The notes under the pieces: model-generated
The model's input: the letters and a program-made list of their open reading frames with translations, nothing else
Databases searched by the model: none
Told to the model about the DNA's origin: nothing
Assembly (NCBI GenBank): GCA_900541175.1
Contig: UQIT01000002.1
Coordinates: 72,504-136,503, forward strand
DNA: 64,000 bases
DNA from: an uncultured Collinsella sp.
GTDB taxonomy: Bacteria; Actinomycetota; Coriobacteriia; Coriobacteriales; Coriobacteriaceae
Reading direction: 5' to 3'
Translations under genes and position numbers: made by a program
Part shown: piece by piece, positions 25,716-34,346 of the stretch
Layout: every line of letters begins with the position of its first letter
Numbering within the stretch: position 1 is the first letter of the stretch

Positions 25716-27665
25716 CTAGAGCTCGCAGGCAATCTTGTAGCCGTCGCCGATGGCGTCGCGGATGTTGCCGCACTTGTTGGCATCACCCAACACGTGGGTG
25801 GTAACGCCGGCTGCAGCAAGGTCGTCGGCCAACTTGGTATTGGGACGATAGCCCATGGCAAGCACCAGCGTATCGGCACCGGTGATGGTGTGGACCTCGC
25901 CGTCCTTTTCGTAACTGATGGTGTCCTCTGTGATCTCGGTCACCTTGGCCTCGGTCAGCACGTGGACGCCCTTGGAGAGCATGCGCGTGATGAGCACCGC
26001 GCGACCGGCGCCACCCTCGTTGGCGGCGAGCGTCTTGGTCATCTCGATAACGGTGACATCGCGGTTGGCCGGCGAGAGGTCATTGACCAGCGGGGCCAGG
26101 TAATCTGCCGTCTCGCAGCCGACGGTGCCGCCGCCCACGACGACGATCTTCTTACCCGGGAAAGCCTTGCCACCCAGCAGGTCGTCGGCCGTCATAACCT
26201 GCTTAAAGCCCTTCATAAAGGCCGGAGCGATGGGCTCGGCGCCATAAGTCAGGACGACCTCGTAACCCGCGTAGTCACGCTGAATGTCCTCGGCAGTAAG
26301 CTCGGTGCCAAATACGCACTTCACGCCGGCCTCGGCCAGGCGACGGTACTGATACTTGATCACGCGGGTGAGCTCCTGCTTTGCCGGCGGAACGGCTGCG
26401 ATGCGCATCTCGCCGCCCGGCTCATCCTGCTTATCCACGAGCACCACGTTGTGGCCGCGCTTGGCGGCAATGTAGGCCGCCTCCATACCCGCAGGACCGG
26501 CACCCACAACCAGCACGTTCTTGACCTCGGCGGCAGGCTCGTAGCCAGCCTCGTCGCGCTCCACGTCCGGGTTGACAGTGCAGGAGATGCGCTTGCCAAA
26601 CATAATGCCGTTCAGGCAGCGCAGGCAGCCGATGCAGGGGCGGATGTCGTCGGCGTTGCCGGCAGCGGCCTTATTGCAGAACTCGGCATCGCACAGATTG
26701 GCGCGGCCCATCATGCAGATGTCGGCAGCGCCGTCCTCGATCAGCTCCTCGGCGATCCAGGCCTCGTTGATACGTCCGACGGTGGCGACGGGAATGTTGA
26801 CGTGCTTCTTGATCTCGCGCGAGCAGGCGGCATGCGAGGCCTGCTGCGTACCGGCGGCGGGAATCGCGGAGCCGCGCTTGATGGTGGTGCCGCCCGACAC
26901 ATGAATCATGTCGACGCCGGCCTTCTCCAGGCGACGCGAGACGTAGATCATGTCGTTGAGGGTCAGGCCGCCATCGGTGTACTCGTCGCCCGAGATACGG
27001 ACGTCGATGATAAAGTCCTTGCCGCAGCGCTCGCGAATCTCAGCGATGACCTCGAGTAAGAAGCGCATGCGGGCGTCGAGCGAGCCGCCGTACTCATCGG
27101 TACGCTTGTTATAGAGCGGGGTCAAGAAACCGCCGAGCATGCCGTGGGCGTGCGCCGCATGGACCTCGACGCCATCGACACCGGCCTTCTGCATACGCAC
27201 GGCAGCGTCGCCAAACTGATGCGTGAGCTCGTGAATCTCATCGACCGTAATGGGGCGCGGCGCCTCGCGGGCATAGGATGGGCCCACAAAGGACGGAGCG
27301 ATCAGGCGCGGCGTACCCGGAATGTTAAAGGCCATGTAGGCGGGGTGGAAGAGCTGCGGCATGATCTTGCAGCCATACTCGTGGACGGCCGCGGCGAGCT
27401 TTTCCCAGCCAGGGATAAACGTGTCGTCGTAGCAGCACATGTCACCCGGCAGATAGGTATAGGTAGGCTCGACCGTCACGACCTCGGTAATGATGAGGCC
27501 CACGCCGCCCTTGGCGCGGGCACGGTAATGATCGACCAAGTCGTCGGTCACATAGCCATGATCGGCCAGGTTGGTGGACACCGGCGGCATAAAGACGCGG
27601 TTCTTGACCTCGGTCGTACCGACCTTGATCGGACTAAAGAGCATCGGGTAGGCGGAGGACTCCAT
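25716..27665 (-). CDS. FMN/FAD/4Fe-4S old-yellow-enzyme oxidoreductase (FadH/BaiCD type)
   Basis: 649 residues. The N-terminal TIM barrel of old yellow enzymes (LFSPIKVGTTEVKNRVFMPPVSTNLA, then GVDGVEVHAAHAHGMLGGFLTPLYNKRTDEYGGSLDAR) leads to the 4Fe-4S cysteines (RPCIGCLRCLNGIMFGKRISCTVNP). NAD(P)H/FAD Rossmann motifs follow (LVVGAGPAGMEAAYIAAKRGHNVVLVDK; VVVGGGTVGCETADYLA). The architecture matches 2,4-dienoyl-CoA reductase and bile-acid BaiCD/BaiH enzymes. It would reduce an activated C=C bond; the substrate cannot be told from sequence. It stands downstream of an unrelated flavin/Fe-S gene. Confidence 0.9.
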   Translation of the reverse strand: MESSAYPMLFSPIKVGTTEVKNRVFMPPVSTNLADHGYVTDDLVDHYRARAKGGVGLIITEVVTVEPTYTYLPGDMCCYDDTFIPGWEKLAAAVHEYGCKIMPQLFHPAYMAFNIPGTPRLIAPSFVGPSYAREAPRPITVDEIHELTHQFGDAAVRMQKAGVDGVEVHAAHAHGMLGGFLTPLYNKRTDEYGGSLDARMRFLLEVIAEIRERCGKDFIIDVRISGDEYTDGGLTLNDMIYVSRRLEKAGVDMIHVSGGTTIKRGSAIPAAGTQQASHAACSREIKKHVNIPVATVGRINEAWIAEELIEDGAADICMMGRANLCDAEFCNKAAAGNADDIRPCIGCLRCLNGIMFGKRISCTVNPDVERDEAGYEPAAEVKNVLVVGAGPAGMEAAYIAAKRGHNVVLVDKQDEPGGEMRIAAVPPAKQELTRVIKYQYRRLAEAGVKCVFGTELTAEDIQRDYAGYEVVLTYGAEPIAPAFMKGFKQVMTADDLLGGKAFPGKKIVVVGGGTVGCETADYLAPLVNDLSPANRDVTVIEMTKTLAANEGGAGRAVLITRMLSKGVHVLTEAKVTEITEDTISYEKDGEVHTITGADTLVLAMGYRPNTKLADDLAAAGVTTHVLGDANKCGNIRDAIGDGYKIACEL

Positions 27666-27783
27666 ACAGGGTTCCTTTCATTTGAGCCGCTCGGCGGCAG
27701 TTGCTGACGTACCTATCGTATCAGTATCCGCCGCATTCGTACTCGCTCGCACTCCCCACTTTCAATCCCAACCCTCACAAAAA

Positions 27784-27850
27784 AGTTGCGGTGGAATACG
27801 GAGTAGGTGAGGCTTTTGACAGGCAAAACAGTCCGTATTTCACCGCAACT
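27784..27850. repeat. 67-bp palindromic element, copy 3
   Basis: Ends AGTTGCGGTGGAATA and TATTTCACCGCAACT, stem continued by CGGA/TCCG, interior GGCAAAACA. It starts 16 bp past the stop codon of the GltD-like gene, the same placement as copy 1. Confidence 0.88.
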
Positions 27851-27866
27851 GATGGGCGGGATGGAG

Positions 27867-29084
27867 TTAGAGGCCCAGGTAGCTGGTCATGCCTTCGACG
27901 GCGAGCTTGGCGCCTGCCACGGCATGAACCACGGTGAGCGGGCCGTTAACCACGTCGCCGGCGGCAAAGACACCAGGCACGGTGGTCATACCGTACTCGT
28001 CGACCGAAAGAAGGCCGCGATGATCGGTCTCCAGACCGCCCGTCGTAAGCACAAGCTTGTCCTTGGGCACCTGCGAAGCCGCGATCACAACTGTGTCGGC
28101 GGACACATGGTCGAGCTCTTCCTCATAGCCCACCACGTTGTTGTCCTCGTCAAAGATAGCCGTCTCGAACACCGGACCGTTATCGTCGATGGCGCAGATC
28201 GCCTTGCCGCACACAATCTCGGCACCGTCAAGCTCGGTCAGCTCGACCTCGTCGTCGATGGCCGAGATATGGCGCGAGCGTGCATACACAGTGACCTTGC
28301 GAGCACCCGAACGCAGCGCCGTGCGGGCCACATCCATGGCCACATTACCGGCACCGATGACCGCCACGTTCTGCCCGATCGCCACGCTCGTGGGATCGAC
28401 CAGGTAATCGATACCAAACAGCACGTTGCCGCGCGACTCGCCGGGAATGCCCAGTTTGCGGGCACGCCAGGTACCGGTACCAACAAAGACCGCATCGTAG
28501 CCGTCGCGCAGCAGGTCGTCGATATGCAGCGCGCCACCGATGGTGGTCGAGGGGCGCACGCGCACGCCAAGCGAGCACATCACATGACGGTACTTTTGCA
28601 CGAGCGCACGGGGCAGGCGGAACTCGGGGATACCGTACTCCAGCACACCGCCGATCTCGGGGCGCTGTTCAAATACCGTGACGGCACAGCCCAGCTGGGC
28701 CACCTTAATGGCCACGGTAATACCGGCGGGACCGGAACCGACCACAGCAATCTGTTTGCCGCACGACGGTGCGGGCTTCCACTCCTTACGATCCAAATAT
28801 GCCGTGGAGATATAGTTCTCGATGCTCGAGAAATGCACCGGCGCGCCCTTGCGGCCCTGGATGCAAGCGCCCTCGCACTGGCCCGAATGATTGCACACCA
28901 TGGAGCAGACCGCGCTCATGGGATTGTTCTGGAACAGTAGCTCGCCCGCCTCTTCTAGACGACGCTGTTTGAACAGGTCGATGACCTGCGGAATAGGCGT
29001 CTGAACCGGGCAGCCCTTAATCTGACAGAACGCCCTTTTACAACCTAGGCAACGATTCGCCTCTTCGACAATGTGGATAGCCAC
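27867..29084 (-). CDS. GltD-like FAD/Fe-S NAD(P)H oxidoreductase
   Basis: 405 residues of the glutamate synthase small-subunit/NfnB/dihydropyrimidine-dehydrogenase N-domain type. N-terminal Fe-S cysteines lie in NRCLGCKRAFCQIKGCPVQTPIPQ and SMVCNHSGQCEGACIQG. FAD and NAD(P) Rossmann motifs are VVGSGPAGITVAIKVA and VIGAGNVAMDVARTALRSGA. FAAGDVVNGPLTVVHAVAGAKLA closes the FAD site. Start taken as the GTG at 29084, which has GGGGAG four bases before it. No GltB or NfnA partner is adjacent, so the electron acceptor is unknown. A partner role for the OYE-type enzyme downstream is possible. Confidence 0.85.
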   Translation of the reverse strand: MAIHIVEEANRCLGCKRAFCQIKGCPVQTPIPQVIDLFKQRRLEEAGELLFQNNPMSAVCSMVCNHSGQCEGACIQGRKGAPVHFSSIENYISTAYLDRKEWKPAPSCGKQIAVVGSGPAGITVAIKVAQLGCAVTVFEQRPEIGGVLEYGIPEFRLPRALVQKYRHVMCSLGVRVRPSTTIGGALHIDDLLRDGYDAVFVGTGTWRARKLGIPGESRGNVLFGIDYLVDPTSVAIGQNVAVIGAGNVAMDVARTALRSGARKVTVYARSRHISAIDDEVELTELDGAEIVCGKAICAIDDNGPVFETAIFDEDNNVVGYEEELDHVSADTVVIAASQVPKDKLVLTTGGLETDHRGLLSVDEYGMTTVPGVFAAGDVVNGPLTVVHAVAGAKLAVEGMTSYLGL

Positions 29085-29187
29085 GCAACTCCCCTTTTTA
29101 ATGCAATCCAATGGGGCGACGATAAAGACCCTTCACCGCCGCCCCCATGCAGGTAATCTCAATCTGCCGACACGGCAAAAGCCAATG

Positions 29188-30093
29188 CTATAGCTCGCGA
29201 TGCGAAGCCCCGCAGCGAGCGGACATGTGCTCGAGTGTCGCCAGGCAGTCAGCCGCCGTCGCCGGCACGCTGTTCTCGACCACGCAGGGAATCCCAGGGC
29301 AGGCGGCAGCCGCCCAGGCCACCACGGGCTCAAAGTCATAGCGACCCGTCTCGCCCACGCCGTGGCACACCAGGCGTGAGCCCGTACCGTCGCACCAACC
29401 GGCTTCGTCCTCGTTATCAACGACCTCAAAATCCTTGGCGTGCAGCACGCGAATCTTGCTGCCGCATAAATAGAGCATGCGCGCGGTGATTTCCTGCGCT
29501 TCGTCAACGACGCTGGGGTGCAGCAGCGACACTGGGTCATAGATCACGCCGAGCGACGGGCTCGAGACGCGCTCCAGCACCTCACGGCAGCGATCTGGCG
29601 TGTTGACCGTCTCGTTCCAACCGGGCTCAATTAGAACCTGACCGCCCACGGCCTCGGCCCGATCGCAGACGTGTGCGAGTCCGTCCATAAAAGCCTCGAG
29701 TGCCTCATCAGTCGTGCGGTCGTCAGCAACGCGGTTTTGCGCATTGGGGCGACCGGTCTCGGTACCCACCGGGCATCCGCCGAGCATCTGGGCAAAGTTC
29801 AAGCACGCCTCGTACTCGGCAAAGTTATCCATGAGCTGTTGGCGATCGGGCGTCGCCAGATTCTTATAGCAGCCGAGCACGGCGACCGAAACGCCCGCCT
29901 CGTCGAGCACCGCACGCAAATGGTCGGCAAGCTCGCGGGTCAGGCCGCCTCGATCGATCCCCATCGATGCGTAGAGCACCTTGCTCGGCAGCTGAATGCA
30001 CGAAAAGCCCAGCTCTCCCGCCATGCGAATGCGTTCCTCGACGGTTCCCTGCGGAAGGTCGTGCAAACGTACGCCCGGAGTAATAGCCCCCAC
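29188..30093 (-). CDS. Sugar phosphate isomerase/epimerase-like TIM barrel
   Basis: 301-residue protein of the xylose-isomerase-like TIM-barrel superfamily (AP-endonuclease 2 family). Visible parts are ELGFSCIQLPSKVL, VAVLGCYKNLATPDRQ, VLIEPGWNETVNTPDRC with a metal-ligand glutamate, GVIYDPVSLLHP with Asp, RVLHAKDFEV with His and Asp, and a C-terminal CVVENS glutamate. The GTG at 30093 begins 1 bp after the GH105 stop codon (AAGGGA is 10 bp upstream), so translation is coupled. The frame extends upstream only as a shadow of the GH105 gene. It probably isomerises or epimerises a product of GH105; the substrate is unknown. Confidence 0.78.
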   Translation of the reverse strand: MGAITPGVRLHDLPQGTVEERIRMAGELGFSCIQLPSKVLYASMGIDRGGLTRELADHLRAVLDEAGVSVAVLGCYKNLATPDRQQLMDNFAEYEACLNFAQMLGGCPVGTETGRPNAQNRVADDRTTDEALEAFMDGLAHVCDRAEAVGGQVLIEPGWNETVNTPDRCREVLERVSSPSLGVIYDPVSLLHPSVVDEAQEITARMLYLCGSKIRVLHAKDFEVVDNEDEAGWCDGTGSRLVCHGVGETGRYDFEPVVAWAAAACPGIPCVVENSVPATAADCLATLEHMSARCGASHREL

Positions 30094-30094
30094 G

Positions 30095-31333
30095 TTATTC
30101 ACATCCCTTATGAGCGTTGATGCCCGGGGTGTATCCGCCAAACGGGTCCTCGATGGAGCACACGCCCGAGGGGGCGAGCGGATCGCGCTTACCGGCCAGC
30201 TTGTCGTGATGCATGGTCTCGATATAGGCAAGCACCAGCGGCGCCACACCCTTTGCATCATTTTTGACCACGGGCTCGCTCATGTAGTAATCAAACGTGC
30301 CCTCGCGGTGCGCGGTGTTGCCCAGGCCCGCAACCAGGCAGATGTTGTCGAGCGCCAGCTGCCCGTCATACTCGGACAGGCAGGTCTCGCAGATGCCGTC
30401 GAAGGCGCGACGGCCGTACTGGTAGTAACGCTCGCCCAGCACGCCCAGACGCACGCCCTTCATGATGGCGTTGGCAAAGATGGCGCTGCCCGACTCCTCC
30501 AGGTAGTTAGGAGCGATATTGGGCAGGTTGATGACCTGGTGCCACATGCCGGTCTTCTCGTCCTGATACGGCAGCATGGCGTCGATCAGATCGTGGAACA
30601 TCTTGCGGATCTCGTCCTTCTCGGCCGACATCGAAGGCGGCATAAGCTCCCAGGTGTCGATGAGCGCCATGGCAAACCAGCCCTCGGCGCGCAGCCAGAA
30701 GTTAGCCGAAAGGCCGGTGACCGGGTCGCACCAGAACTGTTTGCGGCTCGCGTCGTAAGCGTGATAGTACAGACCGTTGAGGGGGTTGCGCATCAGGTCA
30801 TGCACGACCTGGAACATATGGAAGCTGTCCGAGCAGGCACGACGGTTGTGGAAGCTCAGCTCGTACTGCATGTAGAACGGCTGGGCCATATACATGCCAT
30901 CGAGCCAGATCTGGTTGGGATAGACGGCCTTGTGCCAAAACACGCCTTCTTTGGTGCGCGGCTGGGTCTCGAGCTGGCGGTAGATGGTGTCCATGGCGGC
31001 ACGGTACTTGGGCTTGCCCACCAGGTCATAGAGCTTGTAGAGGGTCTTGCCCGCATTGACGTTATCGAGGTTGTACTCCTGCGGGTTGTAATGCTTGATG
31101 GTACCGTCGTCCTGGACAAAGAAATCGATGTAGTCATCGGCAAAGGTCAGGTAGCGCTGCTCACCCGTGATCTCGTACAGCTCGATGAGCGCCTTGATCA
31201 TGCAGCCGTCGATATAGTTCCAGGTGTTCTCCTTGCCGGCGCGAATCTTTTCGATATTCCAAGCCGGCGCCTGCGGCGTAGAGGTTTCGATCAACTGCTC
31301 GATATAACGGTCCAGGATTTGATTGCAACCCAT
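30095..31333 (-). CDS. GH105 unsaturated uronyl hydrolase
   Basis: 412 residues, six-helical-hairpin fold of GH105/GH88 (YteR/YesR type). Motifs are NTWNYIDGCMIKALIELY, YPNQIWLDGMYMAQPFYMQYE with the catalytic-type Asp, TGLSANFWLRAEGWFAMALID, and EESGSAIFANAIMKGVRLGVL. It removes the unsaturated galacturonyl residue from lyase-generated pectin oligosaccharides, in the cytoplasm (no signal peptide). Start at 31333 after GAGGGGACAGC. Products would feed the DhuI-KduD route. Its promoter region holds two GTGAACGTTRMC sites and a CCGTT-N16-CCGTT element. Confidence 0.9.
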   Translation of the reverse strand: MGCNQILDRYIEQLIETSTPQAPAWNIEKIRAGKENTWNYIDGCMIKALIELYEITGEQRYLTFADDYIDFFVQDDGTIKHYNPQEYNLDNVNAGKTLYKLYDLVGKPKYRAAMDTIYRQLETQPRTKEGVFWHKAVYPNQIWLDGMYMAQPFYMQYELSFHNRRACSDSFHMFQVVHDLMRNPLNGLYYHAYDASRKQFWCDPVTGLSANFWLRAEGWFAMALIDTWELMPPSMSAEKDEIRKMFHDLIDAMLPYQDEKTGMWHQVINLPNIAPNYLEESGSAIFANAIMKGVRLGVLGERYYQYGRRAFDGICETCLSEYDGQLALDNICLVAGLGNTAHREGTFDYYMSEPVVKNDAKGVAPLVLAYIETMHHDKLAGKRDPLAPSGVCSIEDPFGGYTPGINAHKGCE

Positions 31334-31360
31334 TGCTGTCCCCTCTGACATAAACGATAG

Positions 31361-31454
31361 GTGAACGTTACCCCTAGTGTAACGCGAACGAGGAATATAG
31401 GGTGAACGTTAACCCTATATTCCTCGCGAACGGCAGACTTTTAGCGGCAAACGG
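31361..31454 (-). promoter_or_regulatory. GH105 promoter region: two GTGAACGTT sites and a CCGTT element
   Basis: GTGAACGTTACC at 31361-31372 and GTGAACGTTAAC at 31402-31413. The second sits at the centre of a 38-bp near-perfect palindrome (31389-31426) with arms CGAGGAATATAGGG/CCCTATATTCCTCG. CCGTT-N16-CCGTT in GH105 direction is at 31429-31454 and runs into the last codons of the SGNH gene. Confidence 0.7.
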
Positions 31455-32109
31455 CGGTGAGACCCGCGGCGATGCGATGCGCCAGGCGCTCATAGCCAGC
31501 CGGGCTGTAGTGCAGACCGTCCGGCATATAGAGCTCGCGGTGCTCCGGCAAAAACGGGCTGATACCGCTTTGCGCATACAGGTCAATCACCGGCACGGAG
31601 TAGCGGTCACAGACCTCGAGCATCGCTCGCACGTAGGCGACCTGCGTCAGGCCCAGGTGGTTGAGCTCGTCGCTTGCCGGGATATCCTTCTCGTGCTTGC
31701 CGCTCGTCTTGCACGGCGTCATAAACACGAGCTTTGCCCGAGGCGAGCGCGCCGTGATGGTGCGGATCAGGTAATCGAGTGCACCATAGAACTCGTGCAC
31801 GTCCGTGCTGCCCAGCTCTCCAAGCGGCACGTTGCGGCTAAAGTCGTTAACGCCGCCAAAGACAACATAGACATCGGCCGCATCGTCGATGCCGTCCAAG
31901 CGCTCGACAAATGAATCGGTACGGTCGGCCTTGATGGCAATACGCGAACCCTTGATGCCAAAGTTCTCGACGACTGCACCTCCCAGCAACGCGCCCAAAT
32001 GCGAGGTCCACGAGATGTCGTTGCCTCCCCCACCGCAGCCGTTGTCGCCCCAGGTCGTTGAGTCGCCAAAGCAGCAAATGGTCGATTCACTCAAGCTCTT
32101 CGTTTCCAT
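31441..32109 (-). CDS. SGNH/GDSL-family esterase
   Basis: 222 residues. SGNH block I is CFGDSTTWGDNG (nucleophile Ser), block III is VFGGVNDF, and block V is MPDGLHYSPAGYERLA (Asp-x-x-His). Start at 32109 after GAGGAGAAG. It lies in the pectin block between the CE8-esterase fusion gene and GH105, so deacetylation of pectin oligosaccharides (CE12-like) is likely. No signal peptide is present. Confidence 0.87.
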   Translation of the reverse strand: METKSLSESTICCFGDSTTWGDNGCGGGGNDISWTSHLGALLGGAVVENFGIKGSRIAIKADRTDSFVERLDGIDDAADVYVVFGGVNDFSRNVPLGELGSTDVHEFYGALDYLIRTITARSPRAKLVFMTPCKTSGKHEKDIPASDELNHLGLTQVAYVRAMLEVCDRYSVPVIDLYAQSGISPFLPEHRELYMPDGLHYSPAGYERLAHRIAAGLTAVCR

Positions 32110-32156
32110 AATCTTCTCCTCATCCGCCCATCGGCGGTCATACAGGAACGTACCGT

Positions 32157-34346
32157 TTATTCGCAGCATGCCGAGGGGCTATGCACGGGGGCGCATTCCG
32201 CAACGTGCGAATCGAGCCATTCGATATCCTCGGCAAGATATGTCACGCCCAGATGGTGTTCACCCGGACATACCTCGTGCCGCAGGCCATCTCTGCGACC
32301 CAGCAACTTGTAGGCATCGCGCACGATCTCGAGCTGCTCGTCAACATTTTTCAGCCCGCGCGCACCGTTCAGATGATCCTCTTCGCAGCTCTGCACCAAC
32401 AGCGGGCGCGGCGCGATGAGCGAGGCAATATCGCCCATGTCGAGTAAGCGCCAAAGTCCGGGTGTGTAGTTGCAGCTGCAATTGCCATTGAGGTGCAGCA
32501 GTGAATCACCGACACCGTACAGATAGCCCGAGACAAACGCCTTGCGCACACGCGGGTCGAGTGCGGCCAGGTACAACGTCATGTAGCCGCCACCCGAAAA
32601 ACCAAAGCAACCCAAGTCATCCATGGCAATGTCGCCGCGCGCCTCCAAGTAATCGATCAAGCGCATGTTGTCCCAGACGTTGAGGCCCGCAACCGTAAGA
32701 CCCAGTGGCTCGGCCATACGTGCCTGGTTTAGGCACGTCCCTCGCAAGTAGTTGTTCTCGTCATCGCCCTGGCCCTTCCAGTCACGACGGTATCCCCAGC
32801 CGCGAGCGTCGGGGCAGACGGCCACGTAGCCCATGCGCGCTAAACGCAGACCGTAGTCGTAATTGAACTTACGCACGGCATCATCGACCGCCGGCACGCC
32901 CGCAACACCGGCTACGCTAGCAGCGCCCGCTCCCTGATGGCCATGCGGGCAGATATAGCAGCACTTGCGGCCGCACGCATCGAGCTTAGGCGACTGCGGC
33001 TCGAGAAGGTAGAACGGCATCCAAACGTCGCGCTCCACCTGCAGCATCGCATGGGTGCGTACGATGCCGCCGGCAACCCGCACACGGCTGAGTTCACGAA
33101 TCTCAATCGGGGCGCGGTCCATAAGCGAAAGGCCCAAAACATCGCACAGGCGAGTCCTGGTCGCAATCTTCCATGCCTCAAAATCTGCAGGAGTCTGGCC
33201 CGCAAATGCGGCAGAGCGCCCCTCGCGCTTCAGCCGGGCACGCAGCGCAGGCTCGTCTTCGCAGTACGTCTCGATGTGCACGGTGCGACCATTGGCAGAT
33301 AGCCCAGCCGTCTCAACCGCATCACCGGTGCCTCCCTCGGGATCCCAGCCATCCCCACCGGCAAGCACCTGCTCGCGAGCGTACCCGGCGGCAGCCATCA
33401 CATCGAGTTCATTCGCCCACGGCACCCAGCCGGTAGTATCACCCGCCGGCCCATGCAGAATCGCGCCAGCATACTGCACGCAGTTGTGCGCCGCCGGCTT
33501 ATTCCAATCCCACCAGCCTTCGCGCTTGATATGTCGCCCCAGCCAGCAATCGATCAGCACAGTTTGCGCCCATTCGCGCCAAGGACGACCCAGGTAGACC
33601 GAATCCGGCGCCACGCCATCCGGAGCTGTAAACGAACAGCCGTGGAACACAAATCCGTACGGCTCGCCTTTAGGCGTGGAGGCTGCCGTTACATACCCGT
33701 TGACATCCATATCGCGATTGAGCGAGCGAATCTCGCACCCCTCAAAGTAGGCACGCGCGCCGCCAAAGATAAAGTCGACATCGCCCTCGATCCGGCAACG
33801 TCGAAAATACTGGCGCCCCACCCGGCGCGGCGCATACTGTTTGGGTCCTATAAACCCGCCCGGTTTGGCCTCATGCGGCGGCAGCGGACCCAAAAACAGT
33901 GTGTCCTGGTGCCCCTTAATGCAGCAGGCATCGACAACCAGACGGTCGCCATCGGCATACAGGGCAATCGCCTGACCGACCTCGCGCCCATCGCCCGCAT
34001 CGTTTTCGATCGTGAGGTTCTCGAGCCGTACGTCGTCGGCATCGACCAAAACGGTATAGGTCCTAAACGTGCCGAGCGTGCCGTCCACGCCCGAGCCGTC
34101 CTCCGAAGGCATCTTGGCACCCAGGCTGCCCACGATACGCACGCTGTCGGCCGTCTCTCCCTCAATCGTCACATGCGAGCGATGAATCTCGACCCGCTCG
34201 CGATACTCGCCCGGATCGACGCGAATCATCACCGGTTGCTCGGCATCCGGATAGAGCTGATCGGCTGCCGCCAAGGCATCGGAAATCGTTGGATACGCTC
34301 CTGCCGCAGCCCTCGAAACGCGCAGCGTATAGATACTTTCGCTCAT
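32157..34346 (-). CDS. Pectin methylesterase (CE8) fused to an alpha/beta-hydrolase esterase
   Basis: 729 residues with two catalytic domains. Residues 1 to about 330 are a CE8 beta-helix: GHQDTLF (Asp148), EGDVDFIFGGARAYF (Asp191), and YLGRPWR (Arg254). Residues about 360-720 are an alpha/beta hydrolase of the acetyl-xylan-esterase/dienelactone-hydrolase type with GFSGGGY (Ser584), CEEDH (Asp657) and PGEHHLG (His). The protein would remove methyl and probably acetyl groups from galacturonides. No signal peptide is seen, so it is cytoplasmic. Its ATG overlaps the stop of the preceding esterase gene by 4 bp. A Cys-rich patch (KCCYIC) lies in the second domain. Confidence 0.9.
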   Translation of the reverse strand: MSESIYTLRVSRAAAGAYPTISDALAAADQLYPDAEQPVMIRVDPGEYRERVEIHRSHVTIEGETADSVRIVGSLGAKMPSEDGSGVDGTLGTFRTYTVLVDADDVRLENLTIENDAGDGREVGQAIALYADGDRLVVDACCIKGHQDTLFLGPLPPHEAKPGGFIGPKQYAPRRVGRQYFRRCRIEGDVDFIFGGARAYFEGCEIRSLNRDMDVNGYVTAASTPKGEPYGFVFHGCSFTAPDGVAPDSVYLGRPWREWAQTVLIDCWLGRHIKREGWWDWNKPAAHNCVQYAGAILHGPAGDTTGWVPWANELDVMAAAGYAREQVLAGGDGWDPEGGTGDAVETAGLSANGRTVHIETYCEDEPALRARLKREGRSAAFAGQTPADFEAWKIATRTRLCDVLGLSLMDRAPIEIRELSRVRVAGGIVRTHAMLQVERDVWMPFYLLEPQSPKLDACGRKCCYICPHGHQGAGAASVAGVAGVPAVDDAVRKFNYDYGLRLARMGYVAVCPDARGWGYRRDWKGQGDDENNYLRGTCLNQARMAEPLGLTVAGLNVWDNMRLIDYLEARGDIAMDDLGCFGFSGGGYMTLYLAALDPRVRKAFVSGYLYGVGDSLLHLNGNCSCNYTPGLWRLLDMGDIASLIAPRPLLVQSCEEDHLNGARGLKNVDEQLEIVRDAYKLLGRRDGLRHEVCPGEHHLGVTYLAEDIEWLDSHVAECAPVHSPSACCE

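Noticed and set aside
29188..30261. A longer TIM-barrel protein starting at 30261
   Set aside because: The extra N-terminal residues are an out-of-frame reading of the GH105 3' end; the GTG at 30093 has a ribosome site and adjoins the GH105 stop.
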